A DNA stretch of 64,000 nucleotides from Clostridium sp. 28_17 (GTDB lineage: Bacteria > Bacillota > Clostridia > TANB77 > CAG-508): NCBI GenBank assembly GCA_001916065.1, contig MNRS01000019.1, positions 22,962-86,961 of the forward strand, read 5' to 3'. Shown one piece after another: positions 9,630-18,699 of this stretch. Within the stretch, counting starts at the first letter, position 1; each line of letters begins with the position of its first letter. A program made the translations under genes and the position numbers. The notes beneath the pieces were generated by a model. The model had not been told where the DNA came from and did no database searches. It saw only the letters and a list, made by a program, of their open reading frames with translations.

Positions 9630-10193
9630 ATTTCATTACAGCATCATATCCACATTTTTCGCAATATTTTTCTTTTCTTGTGTATTGTAATATTTTGGCT
9701 CTAATCCAATAACAAAGTTAGAAAATTGTTTAAGTGGAAGTGTTGGAGTATTACTTGTAATACCTCCATCCATCATATAATGAATTTTATTATTAATAGA
9801 TACTCTATTTGGAGTGAAAATAACTGGGATAGACGAAGAACTTCGAATCGCTTCAGAAATAGGTCTATCATCATAGTATGTAAATTTCTCCATAGGGCTG
9901 GAACTATAATAAATAGATTTTCTTTTTGTTATATCTAAAGCAGGAATTATAAATGGTATATCAATGTCTTTCATTATATGTTTGTTATGTTTAAGTACTA
10001 TTTCATCAACACTTTTGCGTATTATTTTAGGGTTTTTTAAACCACCTTTTATCATAAGACTAAAAGACACATGAGCCAATACTTGCTCCTGAAATTGCCT
10101 CAATCTCTACTCCAAGTTCTTTAAGTGCACGGATTGCACCAATATTAATTGCAGCCTTAGCACCTCCTCCAGTACAAGCCAACGCAACCTTCA
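9600..10193 (-). pseudogene. Patatin-like phospholipase, frameshifted and deleted
   Basis: The true start is ATG 10193, with AAGGAGG 7 bases upstream. The first 37 codons show the patatin oxyanion motif CTGGGAKAA and the nucleophile motif GASIG, then hit TAG near 10062. The body continues in another frame (155 codons, 9636-10103) with the catalytic DGG in MMDGGI. A second break lies at the five-T run at 9667-9671, after which a third frame gives a family-like tail ending near 9600. Intact patatins hydrolyse acyl chains with a Ser-Asp dyad. Two breaks and a missing segment after the nucleophile make this copy non-functional. Confidence 0.8.
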
Positions 10194-10279
10194 TTTTTAA
10201 TCCTCCTTTAAACTATAATTGCTAAAATTGATTATAACACAAAATTAGGCAGGTATCTACATTTTGTGCTTAAATAATA

Positions 10280-10309
10280 TTGCATTTTTATTTGTGCATA
10301 TGATACAAT
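10280..10309 (+). promoter_or_regulatory. Promoter upstream of first Ppx/GppA-like gene
   Basis: TTGCAT, an 18-base spacer, then TACAAT with an extended TG one base before it. It is about 90 bases before the start at 10401. Confidence 0.5.
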
Positions 10310-10400
10310 TAGCAAAAGAATAATGGGATAATTATCATCCAGAAAATGCAAAAAAATATTTGAATTGCAAACATAAAATACGGAATGGGGGAAAAATAAA

Positions 10401-11288
10401 ATGAATAACATGTTTTCTATTATTGAAATTGGGAGTAACAATACCAAAATACACATATACAAAGAAGAAAAATTGATATATGAAAAAACTATTACAATTG
10501 AATTTAAGAAAAATTACCAAATAAAAAAGCAAATAAATGAAGAAGACTTAAATAAATTGTATGAAGTAATAAAAAATGCATTAACTTATACAAACAATGT
10601 AAATATATATGGATGTAGTATATTTAGAAACATATCAAATGAAGAATTAGACGAAATTAATAAAAAAATATATGAAAAATTTAAGTTGGAAATTCAAGTT
10701 GTGTCACAAGAAGATGAAGCAAATTATACTGCTCTAGGATGTTATAAAAATATAGAATACAATGAGAATATATGTATTTTTATAGGAGGTGGAGGTTCAA
10801 CTGAACTTATATTTGTAAAAAATAAAGAAGTTATAGCCAAAAAATATTATGATTTTGGAGTGGTAGACATTACAAATAAATTTGAAAGCCTAAAAAATGA
10901 CATTCCAACATGTTCTTTCAGTGAAGTATACGATTATGTAGATGATATAATTGGAAAAATAGATATTAAAGCAGATATTTTAATATTAGCTGGTGGTGAC
11001 CATTTATATTGGTATAACAATGCAAGATATAATTTAATGGAAAATACTTTATATAAAAATGAAAAACAAAAATATATGCTAACAATCGAAATGAGTGATA
11101 ATTATGATAAAAATGCTTTAGTAACTTCATTAGATAGAATTAGAGCAAATAGTGATAATCCCAAATGGTTTGATGGTTCAAGAGCAATGAAAGTGCTAAC
11201 AAATTTAATATCACATAAAATAGAAAGCAAATATATTGTTCCAACAAAAATAAATATGGAAGATGGATTAAAGATGAAAAATAAGTAA
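10401..11288 (+). CDS. Ppx/GppA-family phosphatase-like protein, copy 1
   Basis: 295 residues with the ASKHA ATPase fold. Seen are the phosphate-1 loop FSIIEIGSNNTKI, the SQEDEANYT segment typical of Ppx/GppA, the glycine-rich IFIGGGGSTEL, and the late ILAGGDHLYW. The family hydrolyses polyphosphate or pppGpp. The length covers only the two core domains and lacks the C-terminal HD-like half of long members. GGGG lies 6 bases before the ATG. A close paralogue sits at 17300-18184 and a third remnant at 20164. The substrate is not determined. Confidence 0.8.
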   Translation: MNNMFSIIEIGSNNTKIHIYKEEKLIYEKTITIEFKKNYQIKKQINEEDLNKLYEVIKNALTYTNNVNIYGCSIFRNISNEELDEINKKIYEKFKLEIQVVSQEDEANYTALGCYKNIEYNENICIFIGGGGSTELIFVKNKEVIAKKYYDFGVVDITNKFESLKNDIPTCSFSEVYDYVDDIIGKIDIKADILILAGGDHLYWYNNARYNLMENTLYKNEKQKYMLTIEMSDNYDKNALVTSLDRIRANSDNPKWFDGSRAMKVLTNLISHKIESKYIVPTKINMEDGLKMKNK

Positions 11289-11347
11289 ATCAAGAAGTAA
11301 AAAGACATAAAATTAAATTCTTTTTAAAAGTATCAAAAGGAGTAGTA

Positions 11348-12037
11348 ATGAACTTTAAAGACAAAGTATTTTTAATAACAGGGTCAACTTCAGGAATAGG
11401 TCAAGGAATTGCAAAATCTTTGCTAGAAGAAGGTGCAAAGGTTGTTATTAATTATGGACATGATGAAAAAAAGGCAGAAGAAACAAGAAGGTTATTTGAA
11501 AAATATCAAGATAGGAGCTTGTTTATAAAAGCAGATATATCAAAAGAAAACGATGTCATAAATATGTATAAAAAAATAGAAGAAAAATTTAATAGATTAG
11601 ATGGACTAGTAAATAATGATGTTAATGTTATTGCAAGATGGATGTGCATAAAAAATGCCATTCCGCTTTTGAAAAAATCTAATATGCCAAGAGTAGTAAA
11701 CATAGCATCAAGATTAGGAACAAAACCGATTCAAGACTCTGTTGCTTATTGTACAAGTGAAGCTGCTACTATAATTCTAACACAATGCTGTGCTTTAGAG
11801 TTAACACCAAAATATAATATAAAAGTAAATACTGTTAGTCCATCAATGACATTAACACCACTTGCTAAAAAAAGTTATACAGAAGATGAAATAAAACAAA
11901 CAGCAATGAAAAATCCAAGTGGTAGATTGGGTGAAGTGAAGGATACAGTTAATGCAGTATTATTTTTATTAAGTGAAGAAGCAGATTATATAAATGGAGA
12001 AAATCTTAATGTCAATGGCGGAATATTATTAGTATAA
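11348..12037 (+). CDS. SDR-family oxidoreductase, active site degenerate
   Basis: 229 residues of Rossmann-fold short-chain dehydrogenase, with the cofactor loop GSTSGIGQG and the C-terminal NGENLNVNGG. The NNAG region reads NNDVN and is followed by a shortened segment. The catalytic YxxxK reads YCTSE, so the active-site lysine is replaced by glutamate. AAGGAG precedes the ATG. With the catalytic lysine lost and a probable small deletion, ordinary oxidoreductase activity is unlikely; it may be an early pseudogene. It follows the Ppx-like gene on the same strand. Confidence 0.75.
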   Translation: MNFKDKVFLITGSTSGIGQGIAKSLLEEGAKVVINYGHDEKKAEETRRLFEKYQDRSLFIKADISKENDVINMYKKIEEKFNRLDGLVNNDVNVIARWMCIKNAIPLLKKSNMPRVVNIASRLGTKPIQDSVAYCTSEAATIILTQCCALELTPKYNIKVNTVSPSMTLTPLAKKSYTEDEIKQTAMKNPSGRLGEVKDTVNAVLFLLSEEADYINGENLNVNGGILLV

Positions 12038-12081
12038 AAATATTAAAGGGAAACTTTGTATAAGTTGAAAGGTGTAAATGA

Positions 12082-12468
12082 ATGAAAAATTTAAAGATTG
12101 TAAGAACTATAGATTTATGGACTGAACAACATGAAAATCATAATAAATGTTTCAATGGAGCTTTTGTTGATGGATTTGAAAATAACCAGATTGCATTTGA
12201 TGAGTATAAAATAATAAAAAATTGTAATTGTATAATTTCTGTTAGTAACCCAAGTATTAATATAGGCAATAAACATAATGTTATTGTTTTCTATAAAGAT
12301 AAAAATCCTGTCAGATTAATGGTTATTAATAAAAATACCGATATTGATAAATGCATTCATATTGCATTAAAACAATATTTTAATAATGGTATATTACAAG
12401 ACTTATATGATAGTCTAGGTGTAAAATCAACAATAATAGATATGAATGAGGAACCTATATATAATTGA
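12082..12468 (+). CDS. Hypothetical protein
   Basis: 128 residues, soluble, no recognised motif. AAGGTG lies 7 bases before the ATG used; an off-frame ATG at 12078 is ignored. The TGA at 12466 is followed by an in-frame open stretch of about 100 codons, so the gene may be the front part of a longer, interrupted reading frame. No function can be assigned. Confidence 0.5.
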   Translation: MKNLKIVRTIDLWTEQHENHNKCFNGAFVDGFENNQIAFDEYKIIKNCNCIISVSNPSINIGNKHNVIVFYKDKNPVRLMVINKNTDIDKCIHIALKQYFNNGILQDLYDSLGVKSTIIDMNEEPIYN

Positions 12469-12783
12469 GTTGATAGTACAAAAGAAATTGATGTTGGCTC
12501 ATGTGATAGATGGAATCTTTTGTATAATATGTTAAAGGGAAGTTATACGGAGAGCGATACGCAATATGGTAATTATGGAAGCGATAAATATGAGTTTATT
12601 CCAGATTTATGTATAAATTATAAACTAACAACAGATAAGGAGATTTTTAAAATAGAGCATAGATGTATATTTGATTTAATATTATACGATATATGCGCCA
12701 GAAGATTTTTAAATTATGAAATAAAAATATTTATAGGAGGTAAAAGATTTGAAAGAAGAATTAATATGCCAAATAACAGATAG
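12469..12783 (+). pseudogene. Open in-frame continuation of the preceding ORF
   Basis: Same frame as 12082-12468, open from just after its TGA to 12783, with coding-like composition (EIDVGSCDRWNLLYNML...). There is no ribosome binding site before the first ATG (12520). It is either a nonsense-split gene or the remains of a second gene. Its end overlaps the start of the Nudix gene. Confidence 0.4.
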
Positions 12784-13288
12784 AGATATAGGAGAAGCAC
12801 CTGTAGAAATGATAAATCCACAATTAAGAATAGGTGCAAGAGGAATAGTTATAAGAGAAGATGGAAAAATTGCAATATTCAATAAAAGTAACAAAAATGA
12901 GTATAAATTACCTGGTGGAGGATTAGAAGAAGAAGAAAAACCAGAAGAAGCATTTAAAAGAGAGGTATTAGAAGAAACTGGTTGTGAAATAGAGATTTTA
13001 AAATGCTTAGGAACAGCAGAAGAATATAAATCATTAAATAATTTTAAACAGATTTCTTATATTTTTGTAGGAAAAGTTTTAAAAGATACTAAGCAATTAC
13101 ATGTGACACAAAAAGAAAAGGAAGAAGGAGCAAAATTACTATGGGAAACTCCTGAAAATGCAATAAAACTTATAACAAAGTCTTACAATGAATTAATTGC
13201 TTCAAAATATAGTTCTGTATATTCTACAAAATTTGTTGTATTAAGAGATAGAAAAATTTTGGAAAGATGGATCGAAGATTATAAATGA
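12749..13288 (+). CDS. Nudix hydrolase
   Basis: 179 residues starting at TTG 12749, supported by AGGAGG 8 bases upstream. The Nudix box is complete: GGGLEEEEKPEEAFKREV then LEETG, fitting Gx5Ex7REUxEExGU. Such enzymes cleave nucleoside diphosphates linked to another moiety using Mg2+; the substrate is unknown. It is one of two Nudix genes in this accessory stretch (the other at 18205). The flanking ORFs on both sides are broken. Confidence 0.9.
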   Translation: MKEELICQITDRDIGEAPVEMINPQLRIGARGIVIREDGKIAIFNKSNKNEYKLPGGGLEEEEKPEEAFKREVLEETGCEIEILKCLGTAEEYKSLNNFKQISYIFVGKVLKDTKQLHVTQKEKEEGAKLLWETPENAIKLITKSYNELIASKYSSVYSTKFVVLRDRKILERWIEDYK

Positions 13289-13303
13289 AATTCGAGGTGT
13301 AAA

Positions 13304-13600
13304 ATGAACAAAATAACAGATAGATTTTTAAAACTATTTTATAAAATTTCACAAATACCAAGAGAATCTGGACATTAAAAAAGATTTGCTGATTTTTTAG
13401 AAATGTTTGCAAAAGAAAACAATTTAGAATATTATAAAGATAAGAGTAACAATGTTCTAATAAAAAAGAATGGAAAAATATATGGTGCTTTTTTAGATGA
13501 AAAAATGATTGCATGGATATTCTTATCAGTTTCAAATAGGATGAAAAATATTAAAAGATATATTTTATTAAAAAAATTAGGAGAAGGCGAAAATGAATAA
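13304..13600 (+). pseudogene. Aminoacyl-histidine dipeptidase (PepD) N-terminal remnant
   Basis: ATG 13304 follows GAGGTG. The translation FYKISQIPRESGH, stop, then KRFADFLEMFAKENNLEYYKDKSNNVLIKK matches the start of PepD (M20-type Xaa-His dipeptidase), where the stop replaces a residue before the A/S-D-F-L segment. After IKK the family match ends, and the remaining ~40 codons are unrelated. Intact PepD is a zinc peptidase of about 480 residues. This copy is a truncated remnant with one nonsense codon near 13376. Confidence 0.7.
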
Positions 13601-14204
13601 TACTATAAAACCAATAATATTTGATTTGGATGATGTAAGAAACAAGGCTGAAAACGGTGACAAATTTGCATGCTATATTTTAGGTAGAAGTTATGATAGT
13701 GAGGAAAACGGAGCAGAGCAAAGTTTTGAAAAAGCGATGTACTGGTATGAAAAAGGAAAAGAATTAGGAGATGCTCGTTGTGCATACGGAGTTGGTGCTT
13801 GTTATTATTTTGGAGATGGAGTAGAACAAGATAAAGGAAAAGCAAAACAGATACATATTGAGGCTTATGAAACACTATTAGAGCTTATAAATAAAGAAAA
13901 AGAAAATCTAAGAAGACAGGCATTTTCTAAATTTTGTTTAGGTGCTTATTACTATTTTGGATTTGGAAATATCGAAAAAGATGTAAATAAAGCATTTGAA
14001 TTAATACATGACTGTGCAATGCAAGGACATCTTCCAGCAATTTATGATTTAGGAGCAAATTTTTATTATAATGGAATTGGAACAGAGAAAAATTTGAAAT
14101 TATCTGAATATTATTTAAAGATGGCAGCAAATGCAGGATTACCAAGAGCAAAAGCTAAATTTGAACAATACAAAAATACATATGAAAGTGAGATTGAAAA
14201 ATAG
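13593..14204 (+). CDS. Sel1-like (SLR) repeat protein
   Basis: 203 residues made of about four Sel1/TPR-type helical repeats. Recognisable units are FEKAMYWYEKGKELGDARCAYGVGACYYFGDGVEQD, the central KFCLGAYYYFGFG and the last NLKLSEYYLKMAANAGLPRAK. The repeats form a scaffold for protein-protein binding and there is no catalytic motif. No signal peptide is present, so it is cytoplasmic. The partner is unknown. GAAGGCG precedes the ATG and the start overlaps the PepD remnant. Confidence 0.85.
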   Translation: MNNTIKPIIFDLDDVRNKAENGDKFACYILGRSYDSEENGAEQSFEKAMYWYEKGKELGDARCAYGVGACYYFGDGVEQDKGKAKQIHIEAYETLLELINKEKENLRRQAFSKFCLGAYYYFGFGNIEKDVNKAFELIHDCAMQGHLPAIYDLGANFYYNGIGTEKNLKLSEYYLKMAANAGLPRAKAKFEQYKNTYESEIEK

Positions 14205-14225
14205 TTAATTTAGGAGGTATAATAA

Positions 14226-14777
14226 ATGGAAAATTATTTTATAATACATGGCTCATTTGGGAGCCCTTTTGGAAACTGGTTTAGTTGGTTACAAGATTTT
14301 ATATCAACAGACAACAAACAAGTATATGTACCAGATTTTCCAATAGGAGTAGGATATCAAAATTATGAAAATTGGAGTAAGTTATTAAAATATTATTTAG
14401 ATTTAGAACTTATAAATGAAAATACAACAATTATAGGTCATAGTATAGCACCAATATTTATATCAAAATTTTTAGTTGAAAATAAAGTGAAAGTTAAGAA
14501 GTTAATATTCGTATGTGGATTTAATAATTATCTAGGAATTAATGAAGAATATGATAATGTTAATAAAACAATGTATTTTGATAACTTGCAAGATGTACAA
14601 CAATATGCTAACGAAATTATTTGTTTCTATTCAGATAATGACCCATATGTGAGATATGAAGTAGAAAAAGAATTTGCGGATACAGTTGCGACAGAACAAG
14701 TTTTAATACATAATGGTGGTCATATCAATAGCGAAAGTGGATACGATACATTTGAAGAAATAGTAAGTTATTTATAA
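14226..14777 (+). CDS. RBBP9/YdeN-like serine hydrolase
   Basis: 183 residues of small alpha/beta hydrolase. It starts with the FIIHGSFGSP oxyanion segment, and the nucleophile is S73 in GHSIAP. The acid is D137 or D139 in SDNDPY, and the histidine is H166 in NGGHIN. Spacing and length fit the RBBP9/YdeN family of soluble hydrolases with unknown substrates. AGGAGG lies 9 bases before the ATG. The genes around it are unrelated, in keeping with the patchwork nature of this stretch. Confidence 0.85.
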   Translation: MENYFIIHGSFGSPFGNWFSWLQDFISTDNKQVYVPDFPIGVGYQNYENWSKLLKYYLDLELINENTTIIGHSIAPIFISKFLVENKVKVKKLIFVCGFNNYLGINEEYDNVNKTMYFDNLQDVQQYANEIICFYSDNDPYVRYEVEKEFADTVATEQVLIHNGGHINSESGYDTFEEIVSYL

Positions 14778-14854
14778 GAACTTGTTAATAAGAAAAATTG
14801 AATGTTATTAATAAATATGATAAAAATATATAAGTATTATAATAGGAGGAAAAA

Positions 14855-15171
14855 ATGGAAGGTAATAATATGAGTGGTAATATAGCTTTTTTAAGAGATA
14901 CATTTTTAGATGCAGAAAACAATATTTAGAAGAACTAATGAAACAACCTAAATATAAGGCATTTATAGAAAAACTAAACCAATATGGTTCAGAAGAACTA
15001 TCTCTTGAGGCTATTAGAAGAATAAGTGATATTGAAACTGGTAAAGTTAATGTAGATGATTTAGAAAGAGTAGAAACAGAAATTACATTGTTATTAGCTT
15101 CAATTGAAGATTGTGTTAAAGAAAAAGTAAAAGAAAAAAACAAAGAATCTGATGAAGAACTAGAAATATAA
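14855..15171 (+). pseudogene. Small hypothetical protein with a one-base frameshift
   Basis: ATG 14855 follows AGGAGG. The frame runs 24 codons to a TAG at 14927. A second frame continues seamlessly from there to 15171 (QYLEELMKQPKYKAF...). Adding one A to the four-A run at 14916-14919 gives a single protein of about 105 residues reading DAEKQYLEEL across the join. The protein is acidic and helical, of unknown family. It could be a natural mutation or a homopolymer sequencing error. Confidence 0.6.
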
Positions 15172-15205
15172 TCGGATTTTTTAAATCATTATATTTAATT
15201 ATAAT

Positions 15206-15400
15206 ATGCTTTATAAAATTAAGTCAAGGAAAATAAAGTTAGGAAAATTAAATTTTTACATTATAGATGATAATTATATTAAATATTTAAGTCAATTTGA
15301 TAAACATATTGCTTATAATAAAAATGAAAAAAGACCATATATAGGAGTTGTAATTATTGTTGAAGAGCATTGTTATTTTGTACTCCACTTATCGCAATAA
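15206..15400 (+). pseudogene. Truncated ToxN/AbiQ-type (type III toxin) N-terminus
   Basis: 64 codons. LNFYIIDDNYIKYLSQFDKH and RPYIGVVIIVEEHCYFV match the N-terminal beta-barrel portion of ToxN/AbiQ endoribonucleases, which are normally about 170-200 residues. The ORF stops after CYFVLHLSQ, so most of the toxin is gone. No tandem antitoxin RNA repeats are visible upstream, where the frameshifted small gene lies. A strong terminator follows immediately. It is probably a relic of a toxin-antitoxin or phage-defence locus. Confidence 0.55.
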
Positions 15401-15406
15401 AATTTA

Positions 15407-15440
15407 AAAGGAAGTGTTTGGAAAAATACTTCCTTTTTTT
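15407..15440 (+). terminator. Strong intrinsic terminator
   Basis: A 13-bp stem (AAAGGAAGTGTTT with AAATACTTCCTTT, one G-U pair), a GGAA loop and a T-run. Confidence 0.85.
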
Positions 15441-15443
15441 AAC

Positions 15444-15469
15444 TATTTATGATATAGTTATCATAAATA
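15444..15469. promoter_or_regulatory. Near-perfect palindrome, possible operator
   Basis: TATTTATGAT and ATCATAAATA separated by six bases. It lies 130 bases before the radical SAM gene, and the shape suits a dimeric repressor site. No T-run follows. Confidence 0.35.
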
Positions 15470-15597
15470 ATCATTATATTAATATACAAGAAAAAACTTA
15501 ATACGAATACAGTTAGTTTTGATAAAAATAAAACTAAAAAATAATGATAATGCATAACAGATAAAATAAAAAAATACTAATAAAAGAAGGAATATAT

Positions 15598-16677
15598 ATG
15601 TTAAAAGACTTATGTTTTGAAATAATACAAACATGCCCTAATAAATGCAAATTTTGTTCTTCAAATTCCTCAAAAGACAAAACAACAATAATAACAATAG
15701 AAGACTTTAAGAAAACAGTTATGTATTTTATTACTCATGGTGGAATTGGAGAAATATCAATTTCAGGAGGAGAACCTTTTTTACATCCAGATTTATTCGA
15801 AATGATAAAGTTTTGTAAAGACAATGGAATTAGAACAGTTATATTCACCAGTGGAATAAAAAGAACACCAGCAATACCAGAAAAAACAATAGAATATATA
15901 AAAAATAAATGTAAAAAAGATTTAGAAGAAATAGAAGAACATGAACCATGGAATGAAAGACTAAAAAGAAATGTGAAGGCGTATTATAAAAGAATGATTA
16001 ATCCAGGAGAATTTACTTCACTAACAAGGCAAGAACTAGAAAAAATAAAAGAATTAGGAGTAGATAAAATCGTATTTGATTGGCAAGCATTAGATGAAAA
16101 TATTGATAATGAGTTAATGGGAAGAAAAGCATTAAATACATATCTAATAGATTCTTTGGTTAGAGCAAGCATTGTTGGATTAAATGTAGATGTTCATTTT
16201 ATTCCTATGAAACCAAATTATAGACAATTTCCAGATATCATAGAATGTTTAGAAATTTCAAAAGTAAAAAATATAAGTATTTTAAATTTTGTACCACAAG
16301 GTAGAGGACTAGAAAACAAACAAGACTTGATGTTAAATGAAACAGAGCTAAGAGAATTTAGTGAAATATTAAAAAAAGAAAAAGAAAAATATAGCGGTAA
16401 CATAAGAATTGGAATTCCATTAAATGGAAAAATGTCTCATTTATGCACAGCAGGAACTGAAAAATTAGATATAAAATATGATGGAACAATACTTCCATGT
16501 CCAGCATTTAAAGAAATGACCGTAGAAAAAATGGAAAAATATGGTATAAAATTACATAGTATATATGAGGATTTGGAAAAAGTAGTTTTACATGAGGGAA
16601 AAAGAAAATTACCATTATGTAAGCAAGTTTATGGATTTAATGGAGAATTGACAGAAAGTGAAGAGATAGAGTTTTAA
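15598..16677 (+). CDS. Radical SAM protein with a C-terminal Cys-rich (SPASM-like) region
   Basis: 359 residues. The [4Fe-4S] motif CPNKCKFC uses C13, C17 and C20. ISISGGEPFLHPD gives the SAM-binding GGEP. The C-terminal part has LCTAGTEKLDIKYDGTILPCPAF and a later LPLC, resembling the extra cluster-binding cysteines of SPASM or twitch enzymes, many of which modify peptides or proteins. No precursor peptide ORF was seen next to it. AAGGA lies 8 bases before the ATG. It is followed within 12 bases by the yjjX-like gene, so cotranscription is likely. Confidence 0.85.
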   Translation: MLKDLCFEIIQTCPNKCKFCSSNSSKDKTTIITIEDFKKTVMYFITHGGIGEISISGGEPFLHPDLFEMIKFCKDNGIRTVIFTSGIKRTPAIPEKTIEYIKNKCKKDLEEIEEHEPWNERLKRNVKAYYKRMINPGEFTSLTRQELEKIKELGVDKIVFDWQALDENIDNELMGRKALNTYLIDSLVRASIVGLNVDVHFIPMKPNYRQFPDIIECLEISKVKNISILNFVPQGRGLENKQDLMLNETELREFSEILKKEKEKYSGNIRIGIPLNGKMSHLCTAGTEKLDIKYDGTILPCPAFKEMTVEKMEKYGIKLHSIYEDLEKVVLHEGKRKLPLCKQVYGFNGELTESEEIEF

Positions 16678-16689
16678 GGAGGAATATTT

Positions 16690-17220
16690 ATGAAAATATT
16701 AATAGGAACAAAAAATCCAGGAAAAATAGAAGGAGCAAAACAAGCATTTGAAAAATATTTTGATAAAGTAGAAATAGAAGGAATACCAGTAGATTCAAAT
16801 GTAGGAGACCAACCAATAAATGAAGAAATACTTCAAGGAGCAAAAAATAGAGTGGAAAATCTAAAAGAATATGCTTCAAAAAACAATATAAAAGCAGACT
16901 TTTATATTTCAAGTGAAGCTGGTATCACAGATTCTTTAGGAGAATGGATTGACATAAATGCAGTAGTGGTGGAGGATTCAAAAGAATTCCAAAGTATAGG
17001 AACAAGCCAAGGATTTCCAATTCCTGATAAATACATTGATGAAATTAAAGCAACAGAACTTGGAAAAGTTATGGACAAGATATTTGATGGACAAGAATTA
17101 GGCAAAGGAAAAGGCGGAATAAGTTACTTAACAAAAAATGAAGTATCAAGAATTGATTTAACAAGAACTGCGTTCATTATGGCACTAACAAAACACATTA
17201 ATGGAGACATATGGAGATAG
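16690..17220 (+). CDS. yjjX: Inosine/xanthosine triphosphatase, YjjX (DUF84) family
   Basis: 176 residues. KILIGTKNPGKIEGAKQAF at the N-terminus, QGAKNRVENL, SEAGI and the C-terminal ISYLTKNEVSRIDLTRTAFIMAL follow the YjjX family closely. The enzyme hydrolyses ITP and XTP so that damaged purines stay out of nucleic acids, and it acts in the cytoplasm. AGGAGG lies 6 bases before the ATG. It is probably cotranscribed with the radical SAM gene upstream. Family assignment is strong, and length is normal. Confidence 0.88.
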   Translation: MKILIGTKNPGKIEGAKQAFEKYFDKVEIEGIPVDSNVGDQPINEEILQGAKNRVENLKEYASKNNIKADFYISSEAGITDSLGEWIDINAVVVEDSKEFQSIGTSQGFPIPDKYIDEIKATELGKVMDKIFDGQELGKGKGGISYLTKNEVSRIDLTRTAFIMALTKHINGDIWR

Positions 17221-17299
17221 AAATTACATTTATTTTAATTCTTATAAAAAGAGAATTGAAAGATGTATAAGAGAAAAATATAAAAAAGGAGATAAATAA

Positions 17300-18184
17300 A
17301 TGAATAAAATAATTATAGAAGTAGGGTCAACATGTTTAAAAATAGACAATTATGATGGGAATAAAATAAAAAAATTAGATGGAATTACAATACAATTCAA
17401 AAAACATTATAACGAAGACAAAAAGTTAAGAGAAAATGATGTGAAAGAACTAATAAAAAAAGTAAATGAATTAAAATCAATTTCTAAAGACATATATGTA
17501 TGTGGAACAAGCATTTTCAGAACCTTAAATAAAGAAGAAAGAGAAAAATTCTTAAAAAGATTCAAAAATGAAACAGGATACGATTTCAACATAATATCTC
17601 AAGAAAGTGAAAATGAATTAACTGTATTAGGGGCAACCAGATTTGTAAAAGACAAAGTTTGTGTATTCATTGGTGGAGGAGGTTCTACTGAAATTGCAAT
17701 TTATGATAAGGAAATAAAAGAAAGTGTTAATACAAATATTGGAGTTATAGATGTAATGCAAGAATTTCCTGATTTAGCGGAAAATTATGCAACAACTGAT
17801 TTAGAAGAAGTAAAAGCATTTATTAAGGAAAGACTAAATTTACCAAAACAAAAAGCAGATATATTAATATTGGCAGGTGGTGGACATGAAAAGTTTGCCA
17901 GAAACTCAGGAATAAAATATGAAGAAAATACTTTATACAAAGATAATTCAGAACCAATTATGATGGACATAGAAACAAGAAGAAAGGAAACAGAGAGATA
18001 TTATAAGTCTATTTCTTTAGATGAGATAAGACAAAGAGTTAAAGACCCAGATTGGTGGTATGCTACAAGAGCAATGTCTGCATTTGCATTAGTGGTTGCA
18101 GAAGCAATAGATGCAAAATATATTGTTCCAACAGATATAGCAATGGCATACGGAATTATAAAAGATGGAGACAATAAAAAGTAA
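17300..18184 (+). CDS. Ppx/GppA-family phosphatase-like protein, copy 2
   Basis: 294 residues, an end-to-end paralogue of 10401-11288. Shared elements are IEVGSTCLKI, FRTLNKEE, SQESENELTVLG, the glycine-rich FIGGGGSTEI and ILAGGGHEKFA, plus the shared C-terminal KYIVPTDIAMAYGI. It lacks the long C-terminal domain of classical Ppx. AAGGAG lies 8 bases before the ATG. The next gene, a Nudix hydrolase, begins about 20 bases later, so both may clean up nucleotides or polyphosphate; that link is inference. The same start and end motifs recur in the 19-codon remnant at 20164. Confidence 0.82.
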   Translation: MNKIIIEVGSTCLKIDNYDGNKIKKLDGITIQFKKHYNEDKKLRENDVKELIKKVNELKSISKDIYVCGTSIFRTLNKEEREKFLKRFKNETGYDFNIISQESENELTVLGATRFVKDKVCVFIGGGGSTEIAIYDKEIKESVNTNIGVIDVMQEFPDLAENYATTDLEEVKAFIKERLNLPKQKADILILAGGGHEKFARNSGIKYEENTLYKDNSEPIMMDIETRRKETERYYKSISLDEIRQRVKDPDWWYATRAMSAFALVVAEAIDAKYIVPTDIAMAYGIIKDGDNKK

Positions 18185-18204
18185 ATTTGAAAAAGGAGAT
18201 AAAT

Positions 18205-18645
18205 ATGGTTGTTATAGCAGGGTGTTTAATCGTAAAAAATAATAAGATATTAATGGTAAAAGAAGCCAAAAAGAAATGTTATGGACAATGGAACTTTCCA
18301 GCAGGCCATGTAGAGGAAAATGAATTGGTAACAGATGCAGCAATTAGAGAGGCTTATGAGGAAACAGGTTGCAAAGTAAAATTAACAGGAGTATTGCCAA
18401 TAAGTACAGCGTATTTAAAAGAAAAAGAAACGGCAATAATTATAAAATTCACAGCAGATGTTATTGAAGAAAATATCAAATTTAATACAAAAGAGATATT
18501 AGATGTAAAATGGTTAGATTTAGATAAAGTTAGAAATATGACAAAAGATGAACTAAGAGGATATGATACAGCACTTCAAGACATAAAAGACCTTGAGAAT
18601 AAAAAAATATATCCATTAGATATTTTTAATAACAAAATATACTAG
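18205..18645 (+). CDS. Nudix hydrolase (second copy)
   Basis: 146 residues from ATG 18205, chosen because AGGAG sits 6 bases upstream; the in-frame TTG at 18187 precedes that site. The Nudix box reads GHVEENELVTDAAIREAYEETG, complete with the REx2EE catalytic core. The beginning, MVVIAGCLIVKNNKILMVKE, is typical of the MutT-like subgroup. Substrate unknown. It lies just after the Ppx-like gene and is probably cotranscribed with it. Confidence 0.9.
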   Translation: MVVIAGCLIVKNNKILMVKEAKKKCYGQWNFPAGHVEENELVTDAAIREAYEETGCKVKLTGVLPISTAYLKEKETAIIIKFTADVIEENIKFNTKEILDVKWLDLDKVRNMTKDELRGYDTALQDIKDLENKKIYPLDIFNNKIY

Positions 18646-18699
18646 ACAAAAATAATAAAATTATTAAATATAAAAACATAGATAATTTGGAGATAAAAA

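Noticed and set aside
12082..12783. In-frame TGA between two open stretches as a recoded codon
   Set aside because: TGA ends several intact genes here (for example 13288 and 24157) and TGG encodes Trp throughout, so the code looks standard; a nonsense mutation or two adjacent fragments is simpler.
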